Part shown: positions 60,750 through 64,000 of the stretch, piece after piece | Position numbering within the stretch: the stretch's first letter is position 1 | How the letters are laid out: every line of letters starts with the position of its first letter | NCBI GenBank assembly: GCA_002305265.1 | Contig: DBQP01000010.1 | Coordinates: 99,933-163,932 of the forward strand | DNA length: 64,000 nucleotides | Direction of reading: 5' to 3' | From: Prevotellaceae bacterium UBA1391 | GTDB lineage: Bacteria > Bacteroidota > Bacteroidia > Bacteroidales > Bacteroidaceae | Notes under the pieces: generated by a model | Database searches by the model: none | What the model was told of the DNA's origin: nothing | What the model saw: the letters and a program-made list of their open reading frames with translations, nothing else | Translations under genes and position numbers: made by a program

Positions 60750-62063
60750 CTAATTCGAGTATTGGTTCATGTTGACTTTGACACGCGGCGGCAGGATGGC
60801 GTTGAGCAGGATGCCCACGATGGCCGCCAGGGCGAGGCCCGAGAAATGCACCGGACCGATGGCGACGGCGTCGTTGGCGCCGTACTTCACGCCGATGGCG
60901 ATGACGAGAATCAGTGCCGCGATGATGACGTTGCGCATCTTGGCGAAGTCGACGCGCGCGTCCACCATGTTGCGCACACCGACCGAAGAAATCATTCCAT
61001 AGAGAATGAGCGAGACGCCGCCGATGGTGGCTGCGGGCATCAGGCCGATGAGACAGGCAAACTTGGGACAGAAACTCAGCACGACGGCCAGCAGGGCTGC
61101 CAGACGGATGACGCGCGGATCGAAGACCTTGGTGATGTTGAGCACGCCGGTGTTCTCGCCATAGGTCGTGTTGGCTGGTGCGCCGAAGAGGGCGGCGAGG
61201 ATGGTGGCGAGGCCGTCGCCAGTGAGCGTGCGGTGGAGCCCCGGATCGGAGAGGTAGTTGCGGCCCACCGTGCTGGAGATGGCGCACATGTCGCCGATGT
61301 GCTCCATGATGGTGGCGAAGGCGATGGGCATGATGGCAATGACGCTGGAGAGGATGAGAGACGTGTTGGGATTGTCGAAGACGGCGAGGACGGTCTGTTC
61401 GCGAGACACGGGCAGACCAATCCATGCAGCCTCAACCACAGGCGTGAAGTCGACCTTGCCCATGAAGGCTGCCAGGCCGAAGGAGGCAGCCACTCCGAGC
61501 AGAATCGGCACGATCTTCACAAGGCCGCGGCCCCACATGTTGCTGGCAATGACGACGACGACGGCTACGAGCGCCACCGGCCAGTCGGAAGAGGCGCTGG
61601 ACACGGCCGAACCCGACAGGCACAAGCCGATGGCGATGACCATCGGACCCGTCACGACGGGCGGGAAATAGCGCAGGATGCGCTCCTGGCCGAAGCCTTT
61701 GACGAGCGCCGCCATCACGAAGTAGCAGAGGCCGGCACAGCAGACGCCGATGCAGGCGTAGTCGAGCGCCAGCGTCTCCGACAGGCCCTGGGCCACGCCG
61801 ATCTGCTTGAACGACATGTAGCCGCCGATGAATGCGAAGGAACTTCCCAGGAAGGCGGGAACTTTCATCTTGGAGATGAGGTGGAACACGAGAGTGCCCA
61901 AACCGGCAAAGAGCAGCGTGGACGAGACGCTCAGGCCAGTGATGGCCGGCACGAGAATCGTGGCTCCGAACATGGCAAACAGGTGCTGGATGCCCAGGAT
62001 GCCGAACTTGACGGCACCCAACTGGCGGGCATCCTCTATTCCATTCGTCTGGATATTTTCCAT
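60750..62063 (-). CDS. NCS2 uracil/xanthine permease
   Basis: A 437-residue inner-membrane nucleobase:cation symporter. Family marks: FGILGIQHLFAMFGATILVPAITGL, SSFAFIGGYMS, FPPVVTGPMVIAIGLCLSG and the substrate-site region ATIMEHIGDMCAISSTVG (Glu) with GENTGVLNITKV. The group transports uracil, xanthine or uric acid; uracil is likeliest from the UraA-like sequence. The frame is open upstream to 62132, but MENIQTNGIEDARQLG at 62063 is the natural start. It lies 61 bases downstream of the second permease. Confidence 0.9.
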   Translation of the reverse strand: MENIQTNGIEDARQLGAVKFGILGIQHLFAMFGATILVPAITGLSVSSTLLFAGLGTLVFHLISKMKVPAFLGSSFAFIGGYMSFKQIGVAQGLSETLALDYACIGVCCAGLCYFVMAALVKGFGQERILRYFPPVVTGPMVIAIGLCLSGSAVSSASSDWPVALVAVVVVIASNMWGRGLVKIVPILLGVAASFGLAAFMGKVDFTPVVEAAWIGLPVSREQTVLAVFDNPNTSLILSSVIAIMPIAFATIMEHIGDMCAISSTVGRNYLSDPGLHRTLTGDGLATILAALFGAPANTTYGENTGVLNITKVFDPRVIRLAALLAVVLSFCPKFACLIGLMPAATIGGVSLILYGMISSVGVRNMVDARVDFAKMRNVIIAALILVIAIGVKYGANDAVAIGPVHFSGLALAAIVGILLNAILPPRVKVNMNQYSN

Positions 62064-62124
62064 GGACTTGGTTTTGGATATTGATAAAGTGAGAAGATGA
62101 GACAACGGAGAGACGCCCTGCGGA

Positions 62125-63423
62125 CTACACAAAGATGTAGCGTACGACGAAAATGGCGGCCAGAATGACCAAGGTGGCGTTGAGACGGTCGAAGCGACGT
62201 GCGACGATGTTGAGCACGACGTAGGAAATGACGCCGAGGAAGATGCCGTCGGAGATGGAGCTGGCCATCGTCATGGCAAAGAGGGTGATAAAGCAGGGGA
62301 AGCCGACTTCGTAGTTGGAGAAGTCGATCTTAGAAACGCGCATGAACATCATCAGTCCCACAAGAATGAGGGCGGGAGAGGTGGCTGCCGCTGGAATCGC
62401 CATGAACAGCGGGGCAAAGAACAGGGCAATGATGAAGCAAGCGGCGATGGAGAAGGACGTGAGGCCCGTGCGGCCACCTTCAGACACGCCAGCGGCCGAC
62501 TCGACGTAGGTCGTGGTGGTCGACGCACCGACGCAAGCGCCGACGGTGGTTGCGATGGCGTCGGCCAGCAACGCGCGGTTCATGCCGGGAATCTTGCCGT
62601 CTTTCTGCACCAGACCCACGCTGTCCATCACGCCAATGAGCGTGCCCATGGTGTCGAAGAGGTCGATGAACAGGAAGGTGACGACGACCACCAGCATGTC
62701 CAGCGTCAGCAGATTCTTCCACTCGAACTGCATGCAGATGGGCGAGACGTCGGGCGGCATTCCGATGATGCCGTTCAGATGTGTCTCGCCCATCGGAATG
62801 CCGATTAGGGTGGTGAGGAGGATGCCGATGAGGAGCGCACCCCTCACCTTGTAGATGAGCAGGGCCGTCGTCAGCAGAATGCCGATGATGCACAGCAGGG
62901 CCGAACCAGAACTGATGTGGCCCAGCGTCACGAGCGTGGCGGTGTTGTCGACAATGATGCCTGCACTCTTCAGACCGAGACTGGCAATGAAGAGACCGAT
63001 GCCCGCGGCAATGGCAATCTTGAGCTGCATCGGGATGGCGTGAACCAACATCTCACGCAGCTTCGTCACGCTCATGATGATGAAAATGATGCCTTCAATC
63101 AGAATGGCAGTGAGCGCGAACTGCCAACTGTAGCCCATCGTGAGGCAGACGGTGTAGACGAAGAAGGCGTTCAGGCCCATGCCGGGAGCCAGACCGAAAG
63201 GCTGCTTGGCGTAGATGGACATCACCAGCGTGCCCACGACGCTGGCAATGACGGTGGAGGTGAACACGGCGTGGGTGTCCATGCCCTGACTGGCAAGCGC
63301 AGAGAACACACTGGGGTTGACGGCCAGAATGTAGGCCATGGTGAGGAACGACGTCACACCTGCCATGACTTCTGTCCGGACACTGTGCTTTGAGGGATCA
63401 AAGCCGAAGAGTTTTTGAAGCAT
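62125..63423 (-). CDS. AzgA-like hypoxanthine/guanine permease
   Basis: A 432-residue inner-membrane carrier of the AzgA branch of NCS2. Marks: the start MLQKLFGFDPSKHSVRTEVMAGVTSFLTMAYILAVNP, LAPGMGLNAFFVYTVC, FLFIDLFDTMGTLIGV and TTYVESAAGVSEGGRTGLTS. It takes up purine bases (adenine, guanine or hypoxanthine) with protons. It heads the three-gene nucleobase uptake set. No clear promoter was found upstream; a 22-bp array lies there instead. Confidence 0.92.
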   Translation of the reverse strand: MLQKLFGFDPSKHSVRTEVMAGVTSFLTMAYILAVNPSVFSALASQGMDTHAVFTSTVIASVVGTLVMSIYAKQPFGLAPGMGLNAFFVYTVCLTMGYSWQFALTAILIEGIIFIIMSVTKLREMLVHAIPMQLKIAIAAGIGLFIASLGLKSAGIIVDNTATLVTLGHISSGSALLCIIGILLTTALLIYKVRGALLIGILLTTLIGIPMGETHLNGIIGMPPDVSPICMQFEWKNLLTLDMLVVVVTFLFIDLFDTMGTLIGVMDSVGLVQKDGKIPGMNRALLADAIATTVGACVGASTTTTYVESAAGVSEGGRTGLTSFSIAACFIIALFFAPLFMAIPAAATSPALILVGLMMFMRVSKIDFSNYEVGFPCFITLFAMTMASSISDGIFLGVISYVVLNIVARRFDRLNATLVILAAIFVVRYIFV

Positions 63424-63487
63424 GAAGAAGACAATTAAAAAAGTTAGAATTTCAAAGTCAGTAAAGATTCATTGCAGAACAAAAGCA

Positions 63488-63685
63488 TCGAGGATGCACC
63501 CCAAGGCCCTCGCAGGCGCAAGCATCGCACTTCGTGCCCACCTCCCGGGGACATTGCAGATGTATTTATCATACTTCGCACCTACCTCACATGCGCATTG
63601 CAGATGCAGGCAACATACCTCGCAGCCACCATGCGTGGCCCTTGCAGATGTATTAATCGCACCTTGCGCCTACCCTCCGTAGGCG
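63488..63685. repeat. 22-bp array with alternating units (44-bp higher order)
   Basis: TTGCAGATG starts at 63554, 63598 and 63642, exactly 44 bases apart, with a drifted TCGCAGGCG at 63510. Between them, units beginning TCGCA or TTGCG sit at 63576, 63620 and 63664. All units begin TYG in one 22-bp register from 63488 on, so two alternating unit types form a 44-bp repeat. Confidence 0.85.
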
Positions 63686-63689
63686 GCGA

Positions 63690-63930
63690 CGGTGTGGCGT
63701 CGCTGAGCCGTAAACGTGCAGGAAACAGGATGGAAGCGCCTTCCGTCAGTTTAGTCTGCACACTGGTTTTTCTATTTTCGGCTACAAAATTATTCATTTT
63801 TTGTCGCACAAAGAAAAAAAATCCCGAAAAACTATTGCAAAAAGACTTCACGTCACAAGTTGCAATGGCTTTTCGAGATTTTTCGCTCAATGAATATTTC
63901 AACCTCAATCGTGGGGATTCCGGATCAACG
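63690..63930. other. Intergenic stretch with no gene recognised
   Basis: AT-rich in the second half. Open frames of 108 (minus) and 153 (plus) codons cross the neighbouring array and resemble nothing known. A TAATTTTG on the minus strand near 63785 is a possible promoter but has no gene after it. Confidence 0.4.
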
Positions 63931-63933
63931 TGA

Positions 63934-64000
63934 TTGCATGTCGCTTATCATGTTAGCTCATTTCGCTCACTATGATGGCTCATTTCGCTCACCATGACGG
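63934..64000. repeat. 22-bp array (GCTCATTTCGCTCAC motif), cut by the window end
   Basis: GCTCATTTCGCTCAC starts at 63956 and 63978, exactly 22 bases apart, with a drifted unit at 63934. The array runs off the end of the window, so its true length is unknown. Confidence 0.8.

Noticed and set aside
63582..63908. 108-codon minus-strand frame near the right edge
   Set aside because: Crosses a repeat array, has no known domain, and the possible TAATTTTG promoter lies inside it.

Overview
The window reads as a chromosomal segment of a GC-rich Bacteroidales bacterium, most likely a Prevotellaceae relative. Evidence seen directly: Bacteroidota-type promoters (TAnnTTTG at -7, often TAACTTTG) stand before many genes; the envelope proteins are Bacteroidota families (DUF4292, DUF4838, DUF5020, YaiO barrels, C10 protease, Por/T9SS-like C-termini); and the order purH, mreB, mreC, mreD, mrdA, rodA and the block dut, TPR, DUF4292, EnvC-like are recognisable for the phylum. 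No rRNA, tRNA or CRISPR array was found. The species is not determined.

Layout. 0.1-6.6 kb: Zn-dependent dehydrogenase, AraC regulator, M20 deacylase, HD hydrolase and OPT transporter, all on +. 6.6-8.3 kb: gene-poor, with a decayed IS1595-type transposase and repeat arrays. 8.3-9.7 kb: a lipoprotein of unknown function. 10.3-23.9 kb: a long + strand run that looks like an envelope-polysaccharide locus: two histidine kinases, a HEAT-like membrane protein, a processive GT2 synthase, a TPR/YaiO outer-membrane protein, DUF4838 and DUF1573-like lipoproteins, a lone receiver domain and a CotH-family protein. 24.4-29.4 kb: two tandem NSS symporters, VanZ-like protein and a TlpA-like thioredoxin. 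29.7-38.6 kb: carbohydrate-active enzymes (two GH43, GH27, GH2) plus a CYTH protein, with no SusC/SusD. 38.8-46.1 kb: purH fragment-type gene and the elongasome genes. 46.4-49.9 kb: a large C10 protease. 50.1-52.7 kb: two PLP enzymes of sulphur amino-acid metabolism. 53-58 kb: EnvC-like, DUF4292, TPR and dut. 58.5-59.9 kb: dGTPase. 60-63.4 kb: a predicted nucleobase uptake set.

The most striking feature is not a gene. The spaces between genes hold many short tandem arrays that differ in sequence from place to place yet nearly all keep a period of exactly 22 bp (or 44 bp). At least seventeen stretches can be phased by eye. Six of them share a palindromic core, GAAGGCCTTC, repeated three or four times at 22-bp steps; the others have unrelated motifs. 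In one place two unrelated motifs follow each other in the same 22-bp register. I know of no named element with this behaviour. The arrays are seen; any mechanism is inference.
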